A stretch of DNA of 64,000 bases, from the NCBI RefSeq assembly GCF_039134705.1, contig NZ_CP146256.1, positions 124,001-188,000 of the forward strand, given 5' to 3'. The notes under the pieces were generated by a model that saw only the letters and a list, made by a program, of their open reading frames with translations, did no database searches and had not been told where the DNA came from. This stretch comes from Kineothrix sp. IPX-CK. GTDB lineage: Bacteria; Bacillota; Clostridia; Lachnospirales; Lachnospiraceae. The first letter of the stretch is position 1; each line of letters begins with the position of its first letter. Shown here piece after piece: positions 1-7,627 of the stretch. The translations under genes and the position numbers were made by a program.

Positions 1-1
1 G

Positions 2-388
2 ACTCCCTCGCTGGGAGTGCCTGTGCATTTTACGGAGCTCATGAATATGTTGGCAGTCTGTGAAATAGCCTATAGCGAAAAAGGAATTATGCCCGAATTA
101 TCTTACGGGAGCCATTTCTTCCAGGACTTGGTAGAGTCAGGAGTCTTCTATGTGGCTCTTTTCGACGGCAGGGAAAATGTCGTCCTGAATGAGGAAAAGT
201 TATTAGAGGCTGAGAACATTGCCTGTGACATAATCGGAGAAGGATGTGGTGTGAATGCCGATGTGATTCATGTGGTAAGGACTGAGGGAATGGAGCTTTA
301 CTCAGATATCATGAGCCAAAGAGTTCTTTGCTCTAAGAAGTGTGCCTGTCAAACGATGGTAAAAAAACCAGTTGACAAATTGATATGA
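2..388 (+). CDS. C-terminal end of a PEP/pyruvate-binding domain protein (partial)
   Basis: The frame is open from the window edge, so only the last 128 or so residues are present; a GTG at position 17 is internal, not a start. The visible part reads LGVPVHFTELMN, then PELSYGSHFFQDLVESG and FYVALFDG. I recognise this as the C-terminal region of clostridial proteins carrying the N-terminal, nucleotide-binding domain type of PEP synthase / pyruvate phosphate dikinase; the exact substrate cannot be told. The last 25 residues include Cys-Lys-Lys-Cys-Ala-Cys. The -35 box of the following fatty acid operon lies inside its last codons, so the two genes are packed tightly but the next has its own promoter. 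Family assignment is from memory of the family, not a search. Confidence 0.55.
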   Translation, partial: TPSLGVPVHFTELMNMLAVCEIAYSEKGIMPELSYGSHFFQDLVESGVFYVALFDGRENVVLNEEKLLEAENIACDIIGEGCGVNADVIHVVRTEGMELYSDIMSQRVLCSKKCACQTMVKKPVDKLI

Positions 389-414
389 AGACAATATACT
401 TTGAATATCAAACT
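372..414 (+). promoter_or_regulatory. Promoter of the fatty acid operon with FabT-type operator
   Basis: TTGACA at 372-377 and TATACT at 395-400 are separated by exactly 17 bases, a near-perfect vegetative promoter. The palindrome ACTTTGAATATCAAACT at 398-414 overlaps the end of the -10 box and the expected transcription start. Its core TTTGA-N3-TCAAA is the published shape of FabT boxes in streptococci (family knowledge), and a FabT-like gene lies at 56829. A bound repressor there would block the polymerase. The -35 box is inside the coding end of the upstream gene. Confidence 0.85.
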
Positions 415-454
415 AATTTAAAAAAAGATAAGTATTATAAAAGGAGATATTAAA

Positions 455-688
455 ATGTTAGAAAGAGTAAAAGAAATTATCCAGGAACAATTGAGCTTAG
501 ACGGTGTTGAAATTACGGAAGAATCCTCCTTTAAAGAAGATTTGGGAGCGGATTCCCTCGATTTATTCGAATTGGTCATGGCTTTTGAAGAAGAATACGG
601 TATTGAGATTCCTTCCGAAGATCTTGAGAAGATTACAACGGTTGGAGCTGTAATAGAATATATGAAGAACAAAGGCGTAGAAGCATAA
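455..688 (+). CDS. acpP: Acyl carrier protein
   Basis: 77-residue acidic protein that carries growing acyl chains on a 4'-phosphopantetheine arm in the cytoplasm. The attachment site is Ser34 in [10 protein letters not shown], with the usual helix that follows ([13 protein letters not shown]). Length and sequence fit a type II ACP throughout. AAAGGAG lies about 9 bases before the ATG. It is the first gene of the fab operon and its stop codon is one base from the fabK start, so fabK is probably coupled. An ACP outside fatty acid synthesis is unlikely given the neighbours. Confidence 0.97.
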   Translation: MLERVKEIIQEQLSLDGVEITEESSFKEDLGADSLDLFELVMAFEEEYGIEIPSEDLEKITTVGAVIEYMKNKGVEA

Positions 689-689
689 G

Positions 690-1613
690 ATGGAGACGAG
701 AATAACCAAATTACTGGGAATCGAATATCCGATTATACAAGGCGGTATGGCATGGGTTGCGGAGTATCACCTTGCGGCAGCAGTATCCGAGGCGGGAGGC
801 CTGGGGCTGATTGGAGCAGCCAGTGCCCCTGCCCAAATCGTGAGACAGCAGATTCGCGAAGCGAAGAAGCTGACGGATAAACCGGTGGGTGTGAATATCA
901 TGCTGTTGAATCCTAATGCCGAAGAGGTGGCAAAGCTCATTGTAGAGGAAGACGTAAAGGTAGTCACCACCGGAGCCGGCAATCCGGGCAAGTATATGGA
1001 GCTGTGGAAAAATGCAGGTGTAAAAGTGTTTCCTGTAGTTGCCAGTGTAGCTATGGCTAGAATGATGGAGCGCGCAGGCGCCGATGCGGTAGTTGCGGAA
1101 GGAACCGAGGCAGGGGGGCATATAGGAGAGTCCACCACCATGTCTTTGCTTCCTCAGGTGGCGGATGCCGTGAGTATTCCAGTGATAGGAGCGGGCGGAA
1201 TCGCCGATGGAAGAGGCTTTGCGGCGGCTATGATGCTGGGAGCGGAGGCTGTGCAAATGGGTACGATATTCGCAACGGCGAAGGAATCTATCGTACATGA
1301 CAGCTACAAGCAGAAAATATTCGCCGCCAAGGATATCGATTCGGAGGTGACAGGAAGAAGCACGGGTCATCCGGTACGTTCCCTTAGAAATAAAATGACG
1401 AGGGAATACTTGAAGATGGAAGAAGAAGGCGCTTCCTTCGAGGAGCTGGAATATCTGACTCTGGGTTCTTTAAGAAAGGCCGTGATAGATGGCGATGTAG
1501 TAAACGGAACGATTATGGCAGGACAGATAGCCGGCCTGATAAAAGAAGAAAAGAGCTGCAGTGAAATCATTCAGGAAATCATGTCGCAGGCGGAAAAATT
1601 ATTAAAATTGTAA
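690..1613 (+). CDS. fabK: Enoyl-ACP reductase II, FMN-dependent
   Basis: 307-residue TIM-barrel flavoenzyme that reduces trans-2-enoyl-ACP, the last step of each elongation cycle, replacing FabI in many Firmicutes. Seen in the sequence: the N-terminal YPIIQGGMAWVA, the EGTEAGGHIG loop with the conserved His, VIGAGGIADGRG and the GAEAVQMGTIF phosphate-binding strand, in FabK order. Length matches the family (about 310-320). It starts one base after the acpP stop. A related but distinct enzyme is encoded at 5452; this one is the better match to true FabK because of the EAGGHIGE loop and its place next to acpP. Confidence 0.93.
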   Translation: METRITKLLGIEYPIIQGGMAWVAEYHLAAAVSEAGGLGLIGAASAPAQIVRQQIREAKKLTDKPVGVNIMLLNPNAEEVAKLIVEEDVKVVTTGAGNPGKYMELWKNAGVKVFPVVASVAMARMMERAGADAVVAEGTEAGGHIGESTTMSLLPQVADAVSIPVIGAGGIADGRGFAAAMMLGAEAVQMGTIFATAKESIVHDSYKQKIFAAKDIDSEVTGRSTGHPVRSLRNKMTREYLKMEEEGASFEELEYLTLGSLRKAVIDGDVVNGTIMAGQIAGLIKEEKSCSEIIQEIMSQAEKLLKL

Positions 1614-1625
1614 GGGATGAGGTAT

Positions 1626-1652
1626 GCAGCTTAACACTTGCTGTTAAGCTGC
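1626..1652 (+). promoter_or_regulatory. Perfect 11-bp hairpin between fabK and fabD
   Basis: GCAGCTTAACA (1626-1636) and TGTTAAGCTGC (1642-1652) are perfect inverted copies around the 5-base loop CTTGC. A run of eight Ts follows only some 25 bases later (about 1678-1685), so this is not a classical terminator. It could be a weak attenuator, an RNA processing site or a DNA operator before fabD. Confidence 0.5.
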
Positions 1653-1692
1653 TGAGTGAACAGTACGGGCAGACTCCTTTTTTTAACATAAT

Positions 1693-1709
1693 ACTTTGAT
1701 ATTCAAAAT
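1693..1709 (+). promoter_or_regulatory. FabT-type operator upstream of fabD
   Basis: ACTTTGATATTCAAAAT has the same TTTGA-N3-TCAAA core (1695-1707) as the site at the acpP promoter. A possible -10 (CATAAT, 1687-1692) overlaps it, but I see no good -35. It suggests a second, FabT-controlled entry point for transcription of fabD onward, or a roadblock within the operon. Confidence 0.7.
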
Positions 1710-1740
1710 AAAACGACAAATGGAAAGGCAAGGTTTTATT

Positions 1741-2646
1741 ATGGGTAAAACAGCTTTTATTTTTCCCGGTCAGGGAGCGCAATATATTGGGATGGGAAAG
1801 GACTTTTACGAGCAATTCACAGTAAGCAGAGAGATGTTTGAACTGGCAGAGAAAGCGGCTGGCCTGGATGTGGCTTCTCTTTGCTTTGAAGAGAATGAAA
1901 GAATTCATATTACGGAGTATACACAGATAGCGATGCTCGCGACTGAGGTAGCTATTTTAAAAGCGATAGAGGAAAAAGGATATAGGCCTGATGTTACAGC
2001 GGGCTTAAGTTTGGGAGAATACGGTGCACTTGCAGCGGCAGGTATCATGAGTCCGGAGAATATATTCAGGATAGTGAGAAAAAGAGGCATTTACATGCAG
2101 GAAGCCGTGCCCCGGGGAGGAGCTATGACGGCAGTACTCGGCCTCCCGGCGGACATAATAGAAAAAACGTGTGAAAAGATAGAAGGTTCTGTAAGTATAG
2201 CCAACTATAACTGCCCGGGACAGATCGTAATTACCGGAGAAGCGGAAGCGGTAGAGAAAGCAGCTTCGCAGTTGCTGACGGAAGGAGCGAAAAGATGTAT
2301 TCCTTTGAATGTCAGTGGACCTTTCCACTCCCCTCTTCTTGCAGGCGCGGGAGAAAAGCTGAGTGAAGAGCTAAGAGATGTCGAGGTACACGATATAAAG
2401 GTTTCGTATCTTTCCAATGTAACGGGGGATTACGTAACGGCTAAGGAGCAGGTGAAATCGCTCTTAGTCCGTCAGGTATCCTCATCCGTGAAATGGCAGC
2501 AGAGCGTGGAGCGTATGTTAGAGGATGGAGTCGATACATTTATTGAAATCGGACCGGGCAAGACGCTTAGCGGATTCATACGGAAAATCAGCAAAGATGT
2601 AAAAGCAGTCAATATTGAAAAGATAGATGATTTGGAGAGGATTTAA
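1741..2646 (+). CDS. fabD: Malonyl-CoA:ACP transacylase
   Basis: 301-residue cytoplasmic enzyme that moves malonyl groups from CoA to ACP. N-terminal [10 protein letters not shown] oxyanion motif (residues 6-15), nucleophile Ser90 in GLSLGEYGA and catalytic His196 in GPFHSPLL are all present. The frame is open upstream to 1696, but AAGGCAAGG sits 7 bases before the ATG at 1741 and homologues begin at this point, so I place the start there; the longer version would run through the operator. Two bases separate its stop from fabG. Confidence 0.95.
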   Translation: MGKTAFIFPGQGAQYIGMGKDFYEQFTVSREMFELAEKAAGLDVASLCFEENERIHITEYTQIAMLATEVAILKAIEEKGYRPDVTAGLSLGEYGALAAAGIMSPENIFRIVRKRGIYMQEAVPRGGAMTAVLGLPADIIEKTCEKIEGSVSIANYNCPGQIVITGEAEAVEKAASQLLTEGAKRCIPLNVSGPFHSPLLAGAGEKLSEELRDVEVHDIKVSYLSNVTGDYVTAKEQVKSLLVRQVSSSVKWQQSVERMLEDGVDTFIEIGPGKTLSGFIRKISKDVKAVNIEKIDDLERI

Positions 2647-2648
2647 GT

Positions 2649-3395
2649 ATGGGAATGTTAGAGGGAAAAGTAGCGCTTGTAACTGGCGCCAGCCGAGGAA
2701 TCGGCCGTGAGATCGCTCTTACGCTGGCGAGCTATGGGGCAGATGTCATCGTTAACTACAACGGCAGTGAGGACAAAGCAAATGCGGTGGTGAAAGAAAT
2801 TGAGGCCATGGGAAGAAGAGCGGTGCCGGTACAGTGTTCTGTTGCAGATTATGAAGCCTGCGGAAGAATGATAACGGATATGCTGGAGTTGTTCGGACAT
2901 ATTGACGTTCTTGTAAACAACGCCGGAATTACGAAAGATAACCTCATGATCAAGATGACCGAAGAAGATTTTGATGCAGTAATAGATACCAATTTAAAAG
3001 GAACCTTTAACACGATAAAGCATATGTATCGAGCATTTATCAAGCAAAGGAGCGGAAGGATCATAAATCTATCCTCCGTATCCGGAGTGCTGGGCAATCC
3101 CGGACAGTCGAATTACGCAGCTTCCAAAGCGGGAGTGATAGGCCTTACAAAGAGCATGGCAAAGGAACTTGCAAGTAGAAACATTACAGTAAACGCAGTA
3201 GCTCCGGGATATATCGATACGGATATGACACAGTCCATGAGCGAGACCGCCAGAGAGGCAGTTATTGCGCAGATACCGCTTAAACGTGCCGGACAGCCGA
3301 AGGATATTGCGGAAATGGTGGCATTTTTGGCCAGTGACAAGGCCGGATATATTACCGGTCAGGTAATCTCGGTAGATGGTGGTATGGCGATATAA
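2649..3395 (+). CDS. fabG: 3-oxoacyl-ACP reductase
   Basis: 248-residue short-chain dehydrogenase that reduces 3-ketoacyl-ACP with [13 protein letters not shown] cofactor loop (12-19), NNAG (90-93), catalytic Ser143, Tyr156 and Lys160 (YAASK) and the C-terminal [12 protein letters not shown] are all in place. Position between fabD and fabF argues for FabG rather than another SDR. An ATG two codons further in is an equally possible start. The gene is followed by a long palindromic repeat before fabF. Confidence 0.95.
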   Translation: MGMLEGKVALVTGASRGIGREIALTLASYGADVIVNYNGSEDKANAVVKEIEAMGRRAVPVQCSVADYEACGRMITDMLELFGHIDVLVNNAGITKDNLMIKMTEEDFDAVIDTNLKGTFNTIKHMYRAFIKQRSGRIINLSSVSGVLGNPGQSNYAASKAGVIGLTKSMAKELASRNITVNAVAPGYIDTDMTQSMSETAREAVIAQIPLKRAGQPKDIAEMVAFLASDKAGYITGQVISVDGGMAI

Positions 3396-3400
3396 GTAAT

Positions 3401-3674
3401 TAGGTAATTGCGAAACTATTATATTATGCAAATTTTATGTGCCAGATTATATTTATCGACAACTTTCCACGGTGGATTTGTTTTTTTCTCCGGCGTTTGC
3501 GGCTGTATTTTTAAAGGAAACCTTGAAGCAGTCATAACCGGACGGGTCGGTTTCCTTAAGAAAATACAAGCCGCTCACTAAAGGAGGCAAAAACAGACAC
3601 ACTGTGGAAAGTTTTAGCTAAGTTATGAAATGGCACATAAAATTGGTGAAGGTAACGAGTTTCGCAATTACCTA
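3401..3674 (+). repeat. Palindromic repeat element, copy 1 (fabG-fabF gap)
   Basis: This 308-base gap is filled by one long imperfect palindrome. Nested arms: TAGGTAATTGCGAAACT (3401-3417) with its complement at 3658-3674; ATTTTATGTGCCA (3432-3444) with 3631-3643; AACTTTCCACGGTG (3461-3474) with 3600-3613 (one mismatch); GCGGCTGTATTTT (3499-3511) with AAAATACA..GCCGC (3561-3574, one bulged base); AAGGAAACC (3514-3522) with GGTTTCCTT (3549-3557). The inner part, about 3450-3646, recurs at 32991-33256. No coding potential is evident. It could be a MITE-like element or a structured RNA in the fab transcript. fabF has its own AAAAGGAG site just after it. Confidence 0.85.
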
Positions 3675-3703
3675 TAAACAAGTAATATAAAAAGGAGAAG
3701 GAA

Positions 3704-4939
3704 ATGAGCAGGAGAGTAGTTGTTACCGGTTTGGGGGCTATTACGCCCATAGGGCTTAGCGTGGATGAATTTTGGGCCGGCGTGAAGGAAGGAAAAGTAG
3801 GATTCGATAAGATTACAAAGTTCGATGCTTCCGAGTATAAATGTAAGCTGGCTGCGGAAGTAAAGGGTTTTGAAGCGAAGGACTACATGGATGTTAAGGC
3901 GGCCAAAAGAATGGAACTGTTCGGTCAGTATGCGGTAGCTGCGACCAAAGAAGCACTTGAGGATGCCGGAATCGATATGGAAAAAGAAGACAAATTTAAG
4001 ATAGGAGTATCCATGGGATCAGGGATCGGTTCTCTGCAGGCTATGGAAAGAGAGCATACCAAGCTCCTGGAGAAAGGGCCGGGACGCGTCAATCCCCTGC
4101 TGGTACCACTTATGATCAGCAATATGGCGGCGGGCAATGTATCCATTCAGTTCGGACTAAAAGGAAAAAATATTAATGTTGTTACAGCCTGCGCTACGGG
4201 AACCAACTCTATCGGGGAAGCATACCGCTCCATTCAGTACAAAGATGCGGATATAATGGTAGCCGGAGGGACGGAAAGCAGTATCACGCCCGTAGGAGTT
4301 GCCGGTTTTACGGCGCTGACAGCGCTTACCTCTTCGGAGAATAAGGATAGATGCTCCATTCCCTTCGATAAGGAAAGAAGCGGATTTGTTATGGGAGAAG
4401 GCTCTGCGGCGGTCATCTTGGAGGAATTGGAGCATGCAAAGAAAAGAGGAGCGAAGATTTACGCGGAGGTCGTAGGCTACGGCTGTACAGCGGATGCTTA
4501 TCACATCACCTCTCCCGCAGAGGATGGGGAAGGTGCGGCAAAGGCTATGGAATTCGCCATAGAGGATGCGGGAATCCTGCCGGAGGATATTACCTATATT
4601 AACGCTCATGGAACGAGCACCCATCACAACGATTTATTCGAGACGAGAGCAATCAAGAAGACCTTTGGCAGTCATGCAAAGAAAATAAAAATCAATTCGA
4701 CGAAATCGATGGTGGGACATTTGCTAGGAGCAGCAGGAGCTCTTGAATTCGTGACCTGTGTAAAGGAATTGGAGGAGGGTTATATTCACCGCACGGTGGG
4801 TTATCAAGTACCGGATGAAGAGTGTGATCTGGATTACTGCAAGGAAGCGGCGGAGGAGACATTTACTTACGCACTTTCCAATTCTCTTGGATTCGGCGGG
4901 CATAATGCCACTATAATCGTAAAAAAGTATGCAGAATAA
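3704..4939 (+). CDS. fabF: 3-oxoacyl-ACP synthase II
   Basis: 411-residue condensing enzyme that extends acyl-ACP with malonyl-ACP. The Cys-His-His triad is visible: Cys163 in VTACATGTN, His302 in NAHGTSTHHND and His339 in GHLLGAAGALE, with the usual Lys in STKSMVGH. Length equals FabF family members (about 410). AAAAGGAGAAGG precedes the ATG. It is separated from fabG by the palindromic repeat but keeps the operon direction. Confidence 0.96.
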   Translation: MSRRVVVTGLGAITPIGLSVDEFWAGVKEGKVGFDKITKFDASEYKCKLAAEVKGFEAKDYMDVKAAKRMELFGQYAVAATKEALEDAGIDMEKEDKFKIGVSMGSGIGSLQAMEREHTKLLEKGPGRVNPLLVPLMISNMAAGNVSIQFGLKGKNINVVTACATGTNSIGEAYRSIQYKDADIMVAGGTESSITPVGVAGFTALTALTSSENKDRCSIPFDKERSGFVMGEGSAAVILEELEHAKKRGAKIYAEVVGYGCTADAYHITSPAEDGEGAAKAMEFAIEDAGILPEDITYINAHGTSTHHNDLFETRAIKKTFGSHAKKIKINSTKSMVGHLLGAAGALEFVTCVKELEEGYIHRTVGYQVPDEECDLDYCKEAAEETFTYALSNSLGFGGHNATIIVKKYAE

Positions 4940-4953
4940 GATGTTCATTTTCG

Positions 4954-4966
4954 ACTTGATATCAAA
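4954..4966 (+). promoter_or_regulatory. Weak, non-canonical FabT-like palindrome before fabZ
   Basis: CTTGATATCAAAA contains the perfect palindrome TTGATATCAA (4956-4965). Compared with the three good sites, the half-sites are one base closer (N2 instead of N3), so binding is doubtful. It lies in the 72-base fabF-fabZ gap. Confidence 0.3.
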
Positions 4967-5011
4967 AAAAATAAATCAGAAATGTGTAAAAACACTCATT
5001 AGGAGAGAGAA

Positions 5012-5455
5012 ATGTCCGTTTTAACGACAAAGGAAATTATGGAAATTATTCCCCACAGGCACCCGTTTCTGCTCGTAGACACTATAGAGGAACTGGAGCC
5101 GGGTATAAAGGCAAAGGGGAAAAAATGTGTAACTTATAACGAGCCGTTTTTTGCAGGACATTTTCCGGGGGAGCCTGTCATGCCGGGAGTGCTTGTAGTA
5201 GAGGCTCTGGCGCAGGTAGGGGCTGTGGCGCTGCTCGCTCATCCGGACTTCAAGGGAAAGACTGCGTATTTCGGAGCAATTAATTCGGCGAAATTCAAGA
5301 AAAAAATCGTGCCCGGAGATGTTCTTTTGCTGGAAACGGAAATTATTAAAATGAAAGGCCCTATCGGCATAGGCAGCGCAAAGGCGTATGTGGATGGAAA
5401 GCTGGCAGTGCAGGCAGAGCTTACTTTTGCCATAGGCAGCCTGGAGGAAGCATGA
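5012..5455 (+). CDS. fabZ: 3-hydroxyacyl-ACP dehydratase
   Basis: 147-residue hot-dog-fold enzyme that removes water from 3-hydroxyacyl-ACP. Catalytic His50 (FFAGHFPGEPVMPGV) and Glu64 (VVEALAQVG) are present, and the IIPHRHPFLLVD opening is typical. A FabA-type isomerase is unlikely because FabA has a different opening and a longer chain. GGAGAGAG precedes the ATG. The stop overlaps the next gene by ATGA, so the two are translationally coupled. Confidence 0.95.
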   Translation: MSVLTTKEIMEIIPHRHPFLLVDTIEELEPGIKAKGKKCVTYNEPFFAGHFPGEPVMPGVLVVEALAQVGAVALLAHPDFKGKTAYFGAINSAKFKKKIVPGDVLLLETEIIKMKGPIGIGSAKAYVDGKLAVQAELTFAIGSLEEA

Positions 5456-6537
5456 GCAATAGTTTATTAAAACCCTTAAAAATAGGAGACCTTACGGCGA
5501 AGATTCCGGTAGTTCAGGGAGGAATGGGTGTAGGCATCAGTCTGTCCGGGCTGGCCGGAGCGGTAGCGGCTCAGGGCGGTGTAGGCGTTATTTCCACCGC
5601 ACAAATCGGATATAAAAGCGAAAGCTTCAGCAAGGACCCGATAGGGTGTAATCTGCGTGCCATAAAGGACGAGATAGATAACGCGAGAAGGATTGCCGGA
5701 AGCGGAATTATCGGCGTTAACATCATGGTAGCGACAAAACGATATGAGGAATACGTAAAAGCAGCAATAGAGGCAGGCGTGGACATCATCATATCGGGAG
5801 CGGGACTGCCAATGGCTTTGCCGGAGCTGGTGGGAAAGGCCAGGACAAAGATTGCGCCTATCGTTTCAAGCCTTAAGTCGGCACAGATTATCATAAAATA
5901 TTGGATGAAGAAATATGACAGACTGCCGGATATGGTCGTGATAGAAGGCCCGCTTGCCGGAGGGCATCTGGGTTTTAAGAACGAACAGCTTACCCATATG
6001 GAAGAGCTGGATTATGATGGAGAAATCCGTAGGATTATCGGGCATGTAGCGGAATGTGCGAGCGAACATGGCAAAGAAATCCCGGTGGTGGTCGCAGGAG
6101 GAATCTATACGAGAGAAGATGCGGAGCACGCTTTCACGCTTGGAGCATCCGGTGTTCAGTTAGCGACCCGGTTTGTAACGACTTATGAATGTGACGCTTC
6201 ACAGGCTTATAAACAGGCATATATAGATGCCACAGAGGATGACATTATAATCGTAAAAAGCCCGGTGGGAATGCCGGCACGGGCTATCTCCAACGAGTTT
6301 ACTAGAAGAACTTCAGAAGGAAGGATACCTCCAAGGAAGTGCTTCAATTGTATTATAACCTGCAACCCGGCAGAGACACCATATTGTATCACGCAGGCTC
6401 TCATAAACGCGGTAAACGGGAATGTAAAGGACGGACTTCTCTTCTGTGGAGCAAATGCCTGCAGAGCCAGGAAGCTGGAACATGTAAAGGATATTATGAA
6501 AGAATTTGATGTAGACGGAGAACAGTGTGAAAAATGA
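5452..6537 (+). CDS. FMN-dependent nitronate monooxygenase / FabK-like enzyme
   Basis: 361-residue TIM-barrel flavoprotein of the nitronate monooxygenase (2-nitropropane dioxygenase) and FabK superfamily. Visible: IPVVQGGMGVGIS at the N-terminus, GPLAGGHLGF with the conserved His, VVVAGGIYTRED and GASGVQLATRF. The last 60 residues carry a cysteine-rich stretch (RKCFNCIITCNP, then two more Cys before the end), which FabK lacks. It overlaps fabZ by four bases and lies inside the fab operon, so a role in acyl or lipid reduction, or removal of a toxic nitronate, is possible; I cannot choose. Its stop codon lies inside the hairpin of the leader repeat before fabH. Confidence 0.8.
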   Translation: MSNSLLKPLKIGDLTAKIPVVQGGMGVGISLSGLAGAVAAQGGVGVISTAQIGYKSESFSKDPIGCNLRAIKDEIDNARRIAGSGIIGVNIMVATKRYEEYVKAAIEAGVDIIISGAGLPMALPELVGKARTKIAPIVSSLKSAQIIIKYWMKKYDRLPDMVVIEGPLAGGHLGFKNEQLTHMEELDYDGEIRRIIGHVAECASEHGKEIPVVVAGGIYTREDAEHAFTLGASGVQLATRFVTTYECDASQAYKQAYIDATEDDIIIVKSPVGMPARAISNEFTRRTSEGRIPPRKCFNCIITCNPAETPYCITQALINAVNGNVKDGLLFCGANACRARKLEHVKDIMKEFDVDGEQCEK

Positions 6538-6608
6538 ATTTTCACACGCAAATTTGTGCCTGCGGCCCAAAGTTTGCAGTTTGTGAGAAAGGCAGGGTTA
6601 TTGGTATG
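6525..6608 (+). repeat. Leader repeat, copy A, upstream of fabH
   Basis: Begins with a 9-bp hairpin (GTGTGAAAA 6525-6533, TTTTCACAC 6539-6547) that spans the previous stop codon. Next comes a second hairpin made by GCAAATTTGTGCC and GGCCCAAAGTTTGC around a TGC loop (6548-6577), then a ribosome-site tail GAGAAAGGCAGGGTTATT and the fabH ATG. The second hairpin and tail recur almost unchanged at 56043-56104 before another gene's ATG. Read as protein, the repeat gives a spurious CACGPKF N-terminal extension. Confidence 0.75.
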
Positions 6609-7607
6609 ATGAGAATAATAGGGACGGGAAGCTGTCTCCCTTTAAATGTGGTAACTAACGACGATTTATCAAAAATTATGGATACCTCCGATGAATGGAT
6701 TTCCAGCCGTACGGGTATAAAGGAGAGAAGACTGGCTAAGGAAGAGACCACGGCTTCCATGGCGGCGGAAGCTTCGCAAAAAGCGCTTAAGAATGCAGGA
6801 GTCGGTGCGGATGAAATCGATTTGATTATTGTAGGGACAATTACCGGGGACTATGTAACTCCATCTACCTCCTGCGAAGTGCAGGCAAAACTTGGGGCGG
6901 CAAATGCGGTGGCGTTCGATGTGAATGCTGCCTGCTCGGGCTTTATGTTCGCGCTCCATACTGCTTACGTTTACTTGCAGTCAGGCATTTATAAAACGGC
7001 GCTTATCGTTGGAGCGGAGACACTGTCGAAGATTATGGACTGGAACGACAGAAGCACCTGTGTCCTTTTTGGTGACGGAGCGGGAGCAGCCGTAGTGCGT
7101 ACATATGCGGACGGAGAGTCGGGAGAGAGAGAAATGGAAGGAAGAGGCAGGGGGGGCTTGCTTGCCTTTACTCAGGGATCTGATGGAGCGAAGGGAAGTG
7201 TTCTTGCGTGCAGGGATCGTGTAAATAATAATCCACTGATTCAGAATCCCTATGAACTTGGTTATGTATCAATGGATGGTCAGGAAGTATATAAGTTCGC
7301 AGTGAGTACGGTGCCTTCATCTATTATAAAGGTGCTTGAAATGTCGCAGCTGAAAACAGAGGATATTAAATATTTTGTACTTCATCAGGCGAATATCAGA
7401 ATCATTCAGTCCGTGGCAAAGCGCCTGAAGGTGAGTGAAGATAAATTCCCGTTGAGTCTGGACCATTGCGGAAACATATCCGCGGCAAGCGTGCCCATTC
7501 TTTTGGATGAGATGAATCAGAAGGGAATGCTCCGCCCGGGAGACAAGATAGTCATGTCTGGCTTTGGAGCCGGGCTTACGTGGGGAACCGCCGTAATCGA
7601 ATGGTAA
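6606..7607 (+). CDS. fabH: 3-oxoacyl-ACP synthase III
   Basis: 333-residue initiating condensing enzyme joining acetyl- or branched acyl-CoA with malonyl-ACP. Cys110 in NAACSGFMFA, His260 in LHQANIRI and the Asn of CGNISAAS form the triad; the ISSRTGIKERR segment is typical. The frame is open to 6534, but that extension is the leader repeat (same CACGPKF peptide appears before an unrelated gene), so I start at 6606, with AGGG 8 bases upstream; the ATG at 6609 is equally possible. It ends the operon. No acc (acetyl-CoA carboxylase) genes follow, unlike in streptococci. Confidence 0.95.
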   Translation: MMRIIGTGSCLPLNVVTNDDLSKIMDTSDEWISSRTGIKERRLAKEETTASMAAEASQKALKNAGVGADEIDLIIVGTITGDYVTPSTSCEVQAKLGAANAVAFDVNAACSGFMFALHTAYVYLQSGIYKTALIVGAETLSKIMDWNDRSTCVLFGDGAGAAVVRTYADGESGEREMEGRGRGGLLAFTQGSDGAKGSVLACRDRVNNNPLIQNPYELGYVSMDGQEVYKFAVSTVPSSIIKVLEMSQLKTEDIKYFVLHQANIRIIQSVAKRLKVSEDKFPLSLDHCGNISAASVPILLDEMNQKGMLRPGDKIVMSGFGAGLTWGTAVIEW

Positions 7608-7623
7608 GGAAAAAGGATTTTCC
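7608..7623. terminator. Short hairpin between convergent fabH and response regulator genes
   Basis: GGAAAA-AGGA-TTTTCC forms a 6-bp stem immediately after the fabH stop and 5 bases before the end of the convergent regulator gene. It is short and lacks a clear T run, so it is at best a weak bidirectional terminator. Confidence 0.3.
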
Positions 7624-7627
7624 CATT

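Noticed and set aside
711..1370. 219-codon minus-strand frame opposite fabK
   Set aside because: Shadow of a strongly conserved gene; His/Arg/Cys-rich translation without motifs.
3401..3674. Insertion sequence in the fabG-fabF gap
   Set aside because: No transposase frame; the region is a palindrome of about 270 bases, so at most a non-autonomous element.
6534..6605. N-terminal extension of fabH with CACGPKF
   Set aside because: The same peptide appears before an unrelated protein at 55991-56101 because both are translations of a non-coding leader repeat; homologues of FabH begin at MRIIGTGS.
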